Source of the DNA: Tenebrio molitor
Lineage: Eukaryota > Arthropoda > Insecta > Coleoptera > Tenebrionidae
Length of the DNA stretch: 64,000 nucleotides
Direction of reading: 5' to 3'
Assembly: GCF_963966145.1 (NCBI RefSeq)
Contig: NC_091054.1
Location: 19,344,001 to 19,408,000, forward strand
Position numbers and translations under genes: made by a program
Shown here: piece after piece, positions 12,783 through 25,559 of the stretch
Layout: every line of letters starts with the position of its first letter
Numbering within the stretch: the first letter of the stretch is position 1
Notes under the pieces: generated by a model
The model's input: only the letters and a program-made list of their open reading frames with translations
What the model was told of the DNA's origin: nothing
Database searches by the model: none

Positions 12783-13510
12783 AGGTACTGGTCGGGGAAG
12801 AAAGACTACAGAACATGATGAGCGTCTCCTGCGATTACAAGTTCTTCAAAATCGTCCACACACTGCGCGGCTTCTTCCAGAATAAGGCAAGAGGAAGAAA
12901 AATTAATAACCAAACGGTCCTCCATAGCCTAAGAGAGACTAATTTGATATGAAGAAGCCTTGCAAAACCGCCCAAATTAATCAGAGAACATCACTGAAGA
13001 AGATTTCAATGTGGGGAAAACCAATTGCACAGGCAACTTCGTCACTGGATTCTTGCCATGTTTAGTAATAGCTTAAGTTCGTTCTATCAGGTAATGATGG
13101 ACGTGTAACAGACTGGAGGAGGCTTGGAGAACGTTTTATACCAAATACAGTGCACAAAACCGTCCCTTTTGGTAGTGCATCCATAATGGTGTTGAGTGGA
13201 AAAACAATAAACACTCGCATGGATCGTGTTATCATTCGTAATGGCGCTCGAAGATACATCGACTAGATTCTACATACTGCCAAAGATACCGGTGGCCAAA
13301 TGCAAAATGATGCCAGACCGCACCAGCAAAAATCGCCACAGATTGACACAGATAATTTTGTTATCAAAATATTTATTATGAATTGGTCCGCGTGAAGCTC
13401 AGACATGAATCCGAACATGTTTGGGATCAGTTATGAAGACGTATTCAATGACACTAAATCCTCCCATTGTCCCATTACAACTGAAGAGTTGATATACCCT
13501 CTAACTGAAG
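12783..13510 (+). pseudogene. Degenerate Tc1-like transposase (DD34E family)
   Basis: Conceptual translation in shifting frames follows the order of Tc1-type transposases. First comes a helix-turn-helix and GRPRK-like segment (GTGRGRKTTEHDERLL, then NRPHTARLL). Next are NDGRVTDWRRLGERF, FGSASIMVLSG (normally GGGSVMVWGG), MQNDARPHQQ with the second catalytic Asp, and NWSA-SSDMNPNMFGI (normally NWPARSPDLNPIEHLWD) where the catalytic Glu is lost. Several stops and frameshifts are visible, so it cannot make a transposase. Family knowledge: these enzymes cut and paste DNA at TA. The terminal inverted repeats were not identified. Frame shifts make the exact ends uncertain by tens of bases. Confidence 0.85.
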
Positions 13511-13791
13511 AAGTACAGCACTGGTACAGGCAAGAGGAGGCACTAATGGTCTTAAGTTCAAAAATAAAAAACAAAATAGTCGAGTTGACATATCTTTGTT
13601 TTTGCTGATTTGTTTGCACCACTTTATTCTTGGACATACATATTAGTACAGAAAAATATGACAAAAATAAGTTAAAAAAGTTTCAACTTTAATTTTATCG
13701 GTACCTAGTGTAGCAAAAAGTAATGAAATACCTAAAAATATAAATAGAAAATATTCGTAATCATACAATGATTCATTTTTACCTAATAATA

Positions 13792-14064
13792 CAGGGTGTT
13801 TGGTGTTTCAGGTAACAAACTTTTGACATTTTTTTCAATTTGCTTTTTTTATTATGCTGAACTAAACTGACTAAACTCTGTTTCCACTGTTTGAGAGCCA
13901 CTGTTCGTATCTGTAATTATTAATACCAAGCTAATAAAGATTTGTAAAGAAAAATGCCTTACCTGCCGCATCCACATACTAAAAAATGTTACTAGAATAA
14001 AAGTTTTATTTTGTCTATTTCTTTACACAGGAGAAGTTTGTTACCTTATAACCCAAACACCTTG
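13792..14064. mobile_element. TA-flanked MITE, 273 bp
   Basis: Starts CAGGGTGTTTGGTGTTTCAG and ends CCCAAACACCTTG; the GTTTGTTACCT block near the right end is the inverse of AGGTAACAAAC near the left. TA lies at both borders (13790-13791, 14065-14066). It is non-coding, probably mariner-type. Confidence 0.75.
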
Positions 14065-14066
14065 TA

Positions 14067-15519
14067 TGTAATACGAAATTTTGAAGAGATGCAAATTGCC
14101 CTACGCTGGACATTTTACGCTGCACAAGACCTCTACTTTCTTTGTATTTGTTTTTTTATTGACAATTTCGGCTACCGTTGTGGTGGTGCCACTGTTGAGA
14201 GCACAGAGACATATTCGCGCTCGACCGGGTTCGCTTGTTATGTTTCCAAAATAAGTTATTCCTTTTACGTGATTTTACGGTTTTTGTGATAGATTTTCTA
14301 AAGTTTCATAGAATTGTTTAGAGGCAACAGCAGAAAGCAGATGTAGAAGGCGAAGAAGTCTTGTGTGGAAAGTTGTTAATTTTTTGTCGTGTTACCAAAA
14401 TGGCAAAAACAAGGTATTGATCCCGGTTGTATAAATGTTTTGTTATAAGTGGCAAATCATCAGGGCCCAGCAATTTTTTATAAATTAATAAATCATTTCA
14501 AAATATAACCTTAAAATATTACATACTTACTTTTTTTAATGTTTTCCACAGACCCTCACATAATTGCGAGTAGATGAAGGTTTTCCCATTAATAAAGCAT
14601 TTTCCCATGCTTTCCGCCTCTTTACCCGCTCTTTATAACGAGAAACATTTATATTTTGGTTTTACGTTACAACGTGGAAATAATGGAAACATGCTTCTGG
14701 TTCGTTCTTTCAGCACGTGTTACAGCCAAAAACACAACAATTTGTTTTGTTGATCTTATTTTTAGTCATTTTTAAATAATAAATTTCAATGAAACCGTTG
14801 TTTTGTTTGTAAAACACAAACCACTTGAATATCCACCGGCTTGAGTATGCCTTATAATTAGTTAATTCAATTCACACCAGATGTCGTCTCACTGTTAACG
14901 GGAATCACCAATTTGCTTGTACGGAGCTATTATAAAAAATGTTGCTTGCATCGTAGTTGGCTGCGATTTATGGCATACGTATAAATTTGTTGCCTCTTCT
15001 AAATTTGTAAATTCGACATTTGACAGCTCACACTTGTCACTTTGTAGTTTTCATTGTCTCTCATTTTTTAAAGTATTTATTAAGTGTTTTGAGTTAGTAA
15101 ATGTAGCAAAAGAGTTTTTCCAGACTATTTCGTATAGGACGTTAGTTACTCTGGTAAATATTAAACATTTTGTTTACACCTACACATAAACACTTTCTTA
15201 CTTCGGCAACAACGAAAATGGTTTATTCCCGGAAACAGGATACATTTATTGTAATATCTTATTATAAAATGGAGTATTCAACAATGACAAATGAACTTAT
15301 TCAGCGCTGTCCTTTTTGCTGTTCTTGCTGCTATATCGTTTATCATTTTTAAATAAAATTTTAATCAACTGAATAGATGTATCTGTTGTGGCGTTTGATT
15401 GAAATTATTTGTGACTGAACCACTATGTAAGAAAATTTTATAATATCCCTGTATATCCGGTAGCCGTGAGTTGCGGAAAGTAGAAAAATTAGAATTACTG
15501 AGGAAAAGTTACCGAAGTC
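14067..15519. other. No gene recognised
   Basis: Only short frames; no repeat partner was found elsewhere in the window. It precedes the GC-rich island at 15520. Confidence 0.5.
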
Positions 15520-16230
15520 TTGGGCACACCGAACTATTTTTTCTTCACATCGTACATGCACCGGTGCCAACACCGCGTCCGTAAACAAGAGACGATCGCT
15601 CGCCGAGCGCTTCCGGATTCAACCGATGCAGCCGTAGTACACCAGTTCGTGTTCCCTTCCTTCTCGTCGACTCCAGTGAGCCAACGCCATCACTGTGGAA
15701 GGGAACGAATCATATTGGCAAACAATCAAATTCTTGTAACCGGTGAAACAGTTAAAAAAATCCCAAACGAACGAATTCCGAGCCGCGGACGCGAACAGAC
15801 GCCGCCGATGGACACCGCCGACGGCGTTCGCTCTGTTTGATGGTTCCGGCCGCCTCCAGTGCAGTTCTCGGTGTGTTCGGCGTTTTATTCGTTATTTGTT
15901 GGTCGCCGCGACGAAGCCCAGCAAAGATGTGAGCGTGTTGGATGCAGAGTGTGCCTGAATCAGTGCTTTAGTTTTGTTTGTTGTGGTTTTTTTTTTTTAC
16001 CAGAGGAGGATGCAGAAGAGTTTTTCGGCATATTGATTTTCGGATATTGGACCTACCCTTACATGTAAGTTTTGGCTTCCGCGTTCCAGAAACGTCGATC
16101 TGGGCCTAAATAGGCCAGCGCCAGAAAGTGACGTTCACCGGTGCAGGTGACGCGATTCAACACTCCCGGAACATTCCGGACAATCACACAATTCATATTT
16201 TTCCCGGAGGATTATCGGGAATCCGTCGGC
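15520..16230 (+). other. GC-rich island, possible promoter and 5' exon
   Basis: A CpG-rich stretch (for example CCGCCGATGGACACCGCCGA near 15804) in AT-rich surroundings. It contains a strong donor-like ACATGTAAGT at 16061-16070 and a weaker GATGTGAGC near 15925. Overlapping short ORFs resemble no known protein. The pattern fits a non-coding first exon of a + strand gene, but an enhancer or a repeat is equally possible. Confidence 0.3.
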
Positions 16231-18369
16231 AAACACCGCGTTTTATTTAGACGATTACGACGCAATATGAAAAATTATTGGGTGTAATCTTGGGTTATGT
16301 CGTTCATTACCCCGGAATACAGACAATCATGATCTCGCCGATGATAGACCAACGGATCGCACCAGTGCAATAATATCAAGTCGCGTGTGTCGTGACTTCC
16401 TCGAGTCAAAGTCGAGTCGTAGCTTAATTCACACGTCGATAGATCCTGCATTTAAAAATTTAGCAAAAACCATTTGTTTAGGAAATAGGGAGCGACACTT
16501 TTTGCCCGCGGTAATGTTAAATTATCCCTGGGAAAAGGTCAACCGTTTTTGGCGGGTAAAACACTTCTACGAAGAGTGTCCCGCTAGGTATATTTGTCTC
16601 TTAAATGCAAATAAAACATCACCTTTATAAATACCAGAGATAAAGTCAAATAGGATTTCAAATTTGTCGGTAATGTTGATACGGGATGGACGTTTTTATG
16701 ATTATGATGATTAAAAGTCGGACTGAGTAGATTTTCTGTTTAAAACAAAATTAAAGAACTGAAATAATATTTAGTTTATTTTATGGTTGTGTTTGTTTTT
16801 CACTGGCCAAGTCAGAGGTGGGTGTTGAAAATTTACTACAAATTTTTATAAACTGGAACTGGTTACAAACTAGAGTGAGATCTTCACATGTTGGAATGAT
16901 TCTGGGACGTTTATTGGAATCCAGTAGTGTTACAGAATCGCCATTATTTGTTGTTTGGTCACGTCTTTAACAAAAAAATGTGTTTTTAACTGAACACTTC
17001 TAAGAAATTTGACAAGTTAGTAACGAATGAGTTGAATTGAACTGAATCAACACAAGATATTTTCATGGGAGAAAACTCACGAGTGGAAAACTGTGATAAA
17101 TCACAAAATTGGGAAAAGTTCTTCAGCTACTTATAGTAGTCATTTGTATCTTATAGTCAACTGTTTAACTCTTTCGTTATTTGAATTTTCATCGTTTGTT
17201 TCATTTGGCTTCCAATATATCGCTTGATATTTCTGGTTATGGAATATGTATTTAGTTTTTGTTCGTTGTTTAACTAATTCGCATAATATTTTTTCTGTGA
17301 TGGTCTAGTTATAAATAGGTAATTTTTTACCTGGGAAAAGTAGATATAAAAAATTCATTTTACAAAATCCTAACAGACAGAGTAAACTATTTAGCATAAA
17401 GCAAGTGAACTTGTGATTTTTTTGTTAGATCGGCAACATATTTTAAGTTTTATGTTGGCGTTCAGGACTCTCACACTTACATTTCTCAAATAGCACGAAG
17501 TTGTCATCTAGCTTTATTTTTAGAAATGGTTTTTATTACTGAACATAATACATTTACTGTAATGGCTTTTATTTTAGAAGCGGATTGCAAAATGAAAATC
17601 AATTCACTTTAGTAAAACTTGTGTAAAATCTTACTTACTATGTTGATTATTCACAATAACACTAACTCTAACCTAAAAACTGATTCAAGAGATGACTTGT
17701 TGACGGTGACGAGGCTTACCAACTGGTCAGGGATGCCAACCCGATAAATTTTCGTAAGCTTTGACATTTCAAACAGTTTGCCATTCAATCTTTTGCAATT
17801 CATTTAAATCTACAGTGTCAAGTGCCACTTTAGAGTAAATTATATGGCACTGTTGTAGTCATTTACGAGTATTGAGAGTCAAATGTAACAATTTGAGTGG
17901 TTTGGTGGCGTCGCATTCAAATTGTCAAATACTGGATCGAAAAAACTTTCTTCGGTGTAAGAAGTTTATGTTTTCAATAGAGAATAAATATATTTTGGCG
18001 AAGTTGGATTGTTGTATTTTTGGTTTAAGCTCACGATTGTTAATTTACATTCGAGGACGCCAAATGACAGTTACGTTTATCACAGCCAATTTAGATATGT
18101 AAAATGAAACAGATCAAATGTAATGATTTACAATAATCCATTTGGTCTTACTGCATCTAAACTTTCACTAATTAGTTTCTGGAATGCAGCAAGAAGAACA
18201 AAAATTGGTTGTTCATAACCCCAAAAATGCATTTTTCTACGGGTTATTTTATCGGATTGTCACGTTAATTTAACTGTTAGTTTGGTGAAGAATGCTAAGT
18301 AAGAGTTAATTCTATTTTACAAAGTTGCAAGACTTGAGTGTTGGATTTTACAGTTCGGAGCAGTTTTTG
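16231..18369. other. No gene recognised
   Basis: CpG content stays moderately high to about 16600, then falls to AT-rich background. No exon or TE signature is supported. Confidence 0.5.
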
Positions 18370-18835
18370 AAGCCGAATCCAAACTGTTTCATTTAAACGT
18401 ATTTTACAAACAGGAAGCTAAAGAGCAATAATCACATTATTGTTTTGACAGAAAGCAGACCTTTTTGAAAAGAAAATTCAAGAGTTAAGTCGACAGTTTT
18501 TATTTATTATACATATATCTTGCAGAAGTATTTCTTTAACAAGTTCTGAACTTTATTTTCTTCCATTAGAGCTATTTTTTGTATTCATTATGTTGCGATT
18601 CTCATTTGGTTTTTGGCTGCACATTCAGACTGTTAAATTTATATTTTACAAACAGGAAGTTAAAAAGCAATAATGACATGGTTATTTTGGCAGAAAGTCT
18701 ATCCTTTAAAAACGAACTGAGTTGACAGTTTTAATTTGAATGAAGCTGCAAAAAGAATTTTTTAACAAGTTAAGATGTACCTACTTTCTGAAGTTTAGTT
18801 TGTTTGGATCGAAGGTATTTTTTGTATTGTTGTGT
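18370..18835 (+). repeat. Diverged tandem duplication, period about 242 bp
   Basis: Two adjacent copies share, in order and at 242-bp spacing, ATTTTACAAACAGGAAG, AAAGCAATAAT, GACAGTTTT, TTTAACAAGTT and TATTTTTTGTATT. The first copy is about 18370-18596 and the second about 18612-18835. It is non-coding; the duplication is old, judging from many differences. Confidence 0.75.
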
Positions 18836-20900
18836 GAAACTGAGCCAGATAAACAAGATCAAAACGTGATTTCTGTTGGAACAGTATTATTGATGGTAGA
18901 GTTTTTTTTATGTATCGGTGTGTACTTTTGCACTGAATTATTTATAGCTTGTTTTAAAATCTATTTTCTTTAAACGACAATCCACACAGGATTTTCCCAA
19001 CACTATTTGTCCAGAATTTTTAACATTTCCAAACGTAAAATTGAATTGAAGTGCATCATCCAGAAACATTATTTTGTAGCTCCACATATCTCAGTGTGGA
19101 CTACCTTTTCTTTTCTTTTATGTATGTAAGATACGAGTATAAGTACCTTCCAGTAAATTTTCTTTCTCTTCCATAATTACAATGATACTCAAACTTTCTA
19201 ACCAACAGTAACAACTAATACAGGAGTAACTGCTAACATCTGTTAGTTATCAATGAGTAATACTGTGTTATACCTTTGATGGACATTCTACTCTTGCATG
19301 GAATGGAATCGATTTTTCCACGGCACTAATTCCGGTGGGATCGTAACCATATGTACCATTTTTACTTCATACAGAAAATGCAAAATGAACGTTTCTAATG
19401 GAAATAGAATACGCCTTGTGCTGGTTATTGACTGATCGACGCCACAAATTTTTCTCATTTATTTGTTGGTTGTGCAAGAGTCCAAGAACAAGCATTATGA
19501 CTGTAAAGAAGTTTCCCGCCAAATGACAGCATTGAAAACATTTTTAAATAAACATTTGAGTCATAGCTCGAGGAGGATATCTGTATTTTTCGATATGCAA
19601 AGTAAACAGTGATTACGATTATGTGGAGTGTTTGAGCAAAACGATAAAAAATGCAGATTTTATATTTATTCAGAACAACTTTGTAGAATGGGGTAATGAC
19701 TTCGGTTTATTTTTAAGTTTTGGATGTGGTACAACAAAAGACTTCTGCACTTCTACATTACAACTTGTCTAGCTTTGTTGCGATCACATGACTTATCATA
19801 GATTCACACTGCAAATTTTCGACTATTATTTTTTATTTATTGTTGACTACTTGCCGTGTGGTATTATTACGGTAACAGCACCAGTCGTGACTTCTACCCA
19901 ATCAAGGAATAGAAAAACCGAGGACCTGTGATGACTTTCGAATCTAAATAAGCGGACATATATTTCTCTTCTGACAACTTTAATATTTTTACACAACGCT
20001 TCCATTTAGATTCTTATCGTTATCTTTGACATTATCATCATCAATACTGACTCTTGTCTGACTAATCTTCTAGGATTTTAAATTATTTTTATTTATGTGT
20101 TTGATGGTTAAATGTGAAATTAACAAATAACCATTTTGAATTTAAAAAAATGGCAACATGTCGCTAATTATGTAACAATCCATTATTGAGTGTTGGGTGT
20201 TCAAGAGGTTATTAACTTTTATCTTTTACACCAGATTCTTAACACGCACGCTGACAAATTCCTCCGATAGTCAATTATTATCGATCCTGGAAAACCACTG
20301 AGAAGTAAGACCGTCGTGAATATTTCCGTTACCAATATGGTACACTGACAGTTAAAGTTTAAAGAAATTGTAATAAGCATATTCCGTTTTCCAAAAAGGA
20401 AGAAATGGGTTTTGTAATTGTAATAATTTTTCCTTCGGGTGAATAAACGGATAACGTGCTCGCGGTTAATATTTCCAGAAGTCATAAAAGTAAATTGTTC
20501 GAGTTTATTAAAGCAAACCCAAAACTAGTCGAGGTCAGGATCTGTAAAAATCATTTGTTTAAAAGGATACAATTTATGAACGGTTTCAAAATATGTATTT
20601 CCACAAGCTGAAAAGAAGTGTGCTTCGTTACTTTCAGCGACCAACAAAAATGAAAAATCTATAAAATACGCTGTATCAAGCGAGCATGCGATATCGAAAA
20701 AAATGATGTTATTTCCTGAGGAACTAGACCGCAAAACAAAATACATATTCATAAAAATTACATTTCTAAAACCAACAGTTCTTGCACTGATAATTGAGTT
20801 TTTGCTCGAAATTGTTTTCGGTATGTTGTCAACTCTTTTCACATTTTTTTTTTCATTTTATCGATACAATTCTATAATTAATCAACTTAAGTACATAACA
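18836..20900. other. No gene recognised
   Basis: Short frames only, including 105 codons at 20525-20842 (-) and 90 at 20703-20975 (+), neither of a known family. Confidence 0.5.
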
Positions 20901-20908
20901 TTTTTGTT

Positions 20909-21115
20909 TTACAATACAAAAATTTCCGATAATAATGCGGAATCTGGAAAAGTGCTTGCAGCGTTTCCACGTTGAATGGCAAGGGAAATCCTCTCAAAAA
21001 GCAATTTCTTTGATTTTGAATTGCCTGATTCCGTAGTAAGTCGGTTTCCCATGACGTTAATGAAATCGATGGCTTATTTGCACCAAGGGCCTAAGGTTTC
21101 AAAGGCTGCTAAACC
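20909..21115 (-). pseudogene. Retroelement ORF C-terminus, copy 1
   Basis: The minus strand reads FETLGPWCK, one stop, AIDFINVMGNRL, then FERISLAIQRGNAAS and the end DSALLSEIFVL. The pattern of a GPW segment, a G-R motif, an AIQRGNAAS box and a short acidic tail is what I recall from the C-terminal end of reverse-transcriptase-bearing invertebrate retroelements. A few residues after AAS are deleted relative to copy 2. The upstream end is abrupt, as in 5'-truncated retrocopies, and a MITE begins at 21140. The family assignment is from memory. Confidence 0.6.
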
Positions 21116-21139
21116 TTTAAATACGTAATTTATAGTATA

Positions 21140-21465
21140 CAGGATTATTCTAAATGATTGTAGTCCAAGTTGGCGTAAAAACTGAATATAAAATTTATGG
21201 TTGCCGCTCCATATAAAAATTTTCAAAATAATGTGAATAAGTGAATATACACCGTTCACATAGAGGAGTTAAACAACTCAGTATTGTTAGATTCAATCGT
21301 TAATTTAAAAAGAAATTAATACAATTCTCATCATCGCACTTTTCACTTAAAAAATGACAATGACACTAATGACAGTGACAAAAACTGACAGTTCACAGTG
21401 AGGCGGCAAAAATTTCATAACATGGGCATGGCTTGCTTCGACTACAATCATTTAGAATAACCCTG
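21140..21465. mobile_element. TA-flanked MITE, 326 bp
   Basis: Starts CAGGATTATTCTAAATGATT and ends AATCATTTAGAATAACCCTG, with TIRs of about 26 bp. TA flanks both ends (21138-21139, 21466-21467). It is non-coding and lies just downstream of the retroelement fragment at 20909-21115. Confidence 0.85.
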
Positions 21466-21467
21466 TA

Positions 21468-24400
21468 CAAGAGGAGTAGAAAAATTATTTTATCCAACAC
21501 CTGTTTATTATAATGAAGTCATAATAATGCCGATTTTGAATATATTATGAGGTCTATAAAACACTAGTGGACTTATGAACCCATAATTAAACTGTTTTTA
21601 TAATTAATGAGTTTAGAGAGACTTAAACAGTTTATTGAACATCAAAAAGAATAAGAACTGTTACAGAAGGAGGTGTTGGATAAAATTATGTATTACACTC
21701 GTGACTTATTTACCTTATAAGACACTTGTATAATAAATAGCTATTATTCATTTTGCAACTGAATGAGCCAAAAAAAAAAAACACAAAATGCGTCTGGAAA
21801 TTTGTAGAAGCCATAAAATTCCTGTTGCGTGCGGATTACTTTGTTGAAAGATTCATCACAAATACAATTGCAATAGTATAACGTCGTTAGGGTGCCGAGG
21901 AATACAGGGTAAAAATGACTGCAATATTTCACTCCAGATTATTTTTTGCCAACTTAATCTTCATTTCTTTATTACTCAAGTCAATGAAAATCTAGTTGTG
22001 CTGTTGGTATCTGGCTGGAAATGGTATATTTCGTTTCAGAAATTGACAACATAGTACTAAAAAGCACACAGCAAAGAATGCACAATAACATGAACACAAT
22101 ACAAAGATAAAATATGTGGAATAATGATATTTAACACAAATTCATTATACATTCTTTAAATGTATTTTTTATAACTCAAATTTATGCGAGTTACAGTGTA
22201 AAAATGAATACCTACGGAATTAACTTAATTATTATCTCATTTGCATTAATTAAACGAATTGCGTGGCCAAGAAGTTTTTTCTAACAACACGATTTTTTTG
22301 TTCTGGATGTGGTATGCGTACAATTCTGAATTATTAAGTGAATTTTGGGCGGGAATTGTACGACCACAATCACCAGTCATAAATTTCCATGTTCAAATGA
22401 ATAAGGGACGACCCCTGAACTCGAAAACCTGTTTCACCTGTCATAAAAAACCGTACAAGTGGTGTAAAAACAGGTTCACTTTTTGAAATCTGCCACCATA
22501 TATTATTGCTACTCTGTGAACAGCCAGTGCCAAATCTATTAAACTGTCTTGCACTATTTGAACGTATCACCGATTTTAGTGTGATATCTTCACTTCTTCC
22601 GAGGAGATAACGCAACAATTTTAAGCACAACAAACATTATTTATCTTGCTTTACAATCGAGTTTTAAGAGACGAAACTTATTTTCCGAGCAGCTCTTCGG
22701 ACACCATGTTGATAATAATTATTTTTAATCTACAAAGAAAATAAAACACTCAAACACTGACACCGAACGGATGCAGCACTAGAGCAATGGGTGTGTCAGG
22801 TTCCCCTCGTTTCCCCTACGTCTAGCACAATGGTATTTTTATGTGGTGTTTAAAGCAGGATATGTGAGCGATAATCCCTGCATTAGTAGTGGAAGCAGTA
22901 CTAGTTCTATTGTTACGAATATGTAAAATTTCAGTTCTCCTCTTAACTGTCTCTCTTTTGTTTTTGTCACCATATTTGACAAGATAAGTTAAGCTCATTA
23001 TCCTTAATATTTACCAAACTCGTTATGTCATTTTTCAGGTTTTTTCACCAAATTGTGTTGACTTCAGGCCTGGTTAAACAAGTCCTCTAACATGATTGTA
23101 TAAGCGTTTTAGCTTAGTCTTGTTCTGCGATATTTTAAGAAATCGGAAAATTACGAAGCGAGCTAATAAATTGCGGTTTTCAGATCCCTTTGGCACTTTG
23201 CACAAGGGAAAAACTAGCTTTTGAAATTTTAAATTGTCGAATTCTTTCTGAAGTTTATTGCTTTGTTTATCGAACTCAGTTTTAATGATGTCTGTTTTTT
23301 GAAATCTTAATTTGAAAAAAATATTGAAGATATCGTCAAGACGGAGATAAATTGACAATTTGACCCGAACGTATTTGACTTTGTCAAACAAACATCCAAA
23401 TTATCCAAACACGAGATGCTGTGCAAATATGCGAGTTCCCACAAGGTTTAAAAGTTATCAACAACGTTGTGACATCAATAAATAATCGAATCGATGGTTC
23501 CGACACGATTCGGGACCACAAACCAGAATAGAACGTCTCCCGCGAAGATCCTCTCGGGGGGTTTAAAAATAAACTGTGAATTTTTTCCCTTAGTGCAAAA
23601 TTTGCCACGATTTGGTGTTAATTTCGTGAAGAAAATCGCATCGCGGGGGGTAAGATTTTCGGCTGGACCCGAGCCAATCTTCTTTTCTTAACCTTGACTG
23701 AAATGCGTGCCCTATATTTACACCAGGATTGATGTTGTTTTCGTTGCCGAGACGGTTTTTTTTGTTGTGTGCCTTGCTAACCGCTATTTTCCGGCGTCTG
23801 CCTGGAAAATACCCTAATCTGTGTTATCGAAAAAAGACGAGAAAAACCGTAAGCGATGGAAATTCCGTGTCGGTGCTATTTCTGGTTCCACCTGCCTCGC
23901 CGCTTTAATATTATCGAATGTGTTGTTTGGGTTTGAGGAATAAACAGCTGGGTCATAACGTGAACACGTCGTACTTATTATTTGGGAATTGCAATTTTCA
24001 TTCAGCTGTTCGGGAGTGTCGGGAGTTGCGCTGCGAAAATGGTGCCGATTAGAGGTCAAGGAAGCGAGGTGGAAAGGAGCGGGTTTGGCATTTTCCGATT
24101 CAATTACTTCTTTTCTGTTAAATGATTGCTCAATTAGAATACGTACCCAGTTAAATATCATCGATAAAATCCACCAGAAAATGTTTGAAGGAAAGAACTA
24201 CTGAAGAATCTGAGGAGTTTTGTCGCACATGAAAATGCTTGGTCAAAAACTTTTCTCAAAACTTGTTGGGTGAAAGTGCTAAAACAGATGTGCCGGTCCC
24301 AAATTAATATCAGCCAGTGGTACGGTTCTATCAATCGTTTACTCAATTGGACTGAAAAATGTAAGGTCAGCTGTAAATAACAAGACATTTAGGTTTACGT

Positions 24401-24795
24401 CCGTGCCAAAATGATTTAATTCAATCCCGAGTTGCATTAATAGATGCCACGAACAAATTTGAAAATTGCGTGGAGTTTCGGTCGGTTACTATGTCACAGA
24501 CAAGGTGCAATTATTTTTGTCGTGCAGTTATTTTTTGAAACAAATAATTTTGAATTTATTTGTAGCAGTTTTGAATAAAGAGTTTATAAATAGTGCAGTT
24601 CAGTTGTGCATCGTAAACTGGCTGAGATTAGGCTTTAAATTGAGCTTTAAATATTGCACTAACAACCGCAATTGACTCTCCTGAATATATTTAAATTGCT
24701 CTTGAAAACATGTGAGTTAATTGTGTTTTTTTTTAAATTATAAACTGTCACAATTATGCACAATTATTTAACATTTTAGTAAAAATAGCAGTAAT
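21468..24795. other. No gene recognised
   Basis: Mixed composition with somewhat GC-richer patches near 23490-23690 and 24000-24100. Frames up to 115 codons (23814-24161, -) match nothing known. Confidence 0.5.
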
Positions 24796-24808
24796 ACATA
24801 TTTTTGTT

Positions 24809-25023
24809 TTATAATACAAAAATTTCCGATAATAATGTGGAATCTGGAAAAGTGCCCCGAATGCTTGCAGCGTTTCCACATTGAATGGCAAGGTAAATCC
24901 ACTCGAAAAGGAATTTCTTTGATTTTGAATCGCTTGATTCTGGCAGTAAATCGGTTTCCGACGACGTTAATGAAATCGATGGCGTCTTTGCACCAAGGCC
25001 CTAAGGTTTCAAAGGCTAAACTT
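24809..25023 (-). pseudogene. Retroelement ORF C-terminus, copy 2
   Basis: The minus strand reads LAFETLGPWCKDAIDFINVV in one frame. After a frameshift near 24950 it continues as SKSKKFLFEWIYLAIQCGNA, then ASIRGTFPDSTLLSEIFVL. It aligns with copy 1 at both DNA and protein level, with the A+T-rich 3' flank also shared to about 24796. The + strand 66-codon ORF at 24835-25035 is a shadow of this sequence. Confidence 0.62.
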
Positions 25024-25118
25024 TTAAATATCTAATACCTGAAAATTCCGACGTTTTCAAAACGTAACTTGTATTATTGGAATTTATCATTTGTAATCTG
25101 AGAGAAGTTTTTTATTGT

Positions 25119-25530
25119 TATTCGCGTCTTTTGCATCTCTATACCGTTGAAGTGGCTTTTTTTTTGTAACCGGAGTTGAAACACAGGCGACTCGACCGAG
25201 TCAAATGTAAAGTCATTTGAAGCACTATTTATTTATCATTAATTACACGAAATATTTAATAATGAAATAATCCCTATTAAAAAATAACGAAATTATTACG
25301 TAATATTTAACCAGTGCCACTGTGGTATAAGACGAGTCTCCCATATGCATGGATGACAGATGTCAAAATCAAAAATAGCAAGATGGCCGTTCAACGTTAA
25401 AAAGTAAACTAGACTCTAGTAGACTTTACTAAAACTATTGAACCTTGAAGTACTAATAATATTGTAACAAGAGAACTAAGAATTACTGGTGCCTTAAAAT
25501 TTGAAAATTGTCATTTTGCGACAGCAAAAG
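25119..25530 (-). repeat. Dispersed repeat E, copy 2, longest copy
   Basis: The minus strand reads TTACATTTGACTCGGTCGAG, then AAAGCCACTTCAACGG. Upstream it shares ATGACAATTTTCAAA with copy 1 and ACTGGTTAAATATT with copy 4. It spans more of the family than any other copy here. Confidence 0.68.
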
Positions 25531-25559
25531 AATAAAAATGAGTTCATGTCCGATTTTTT

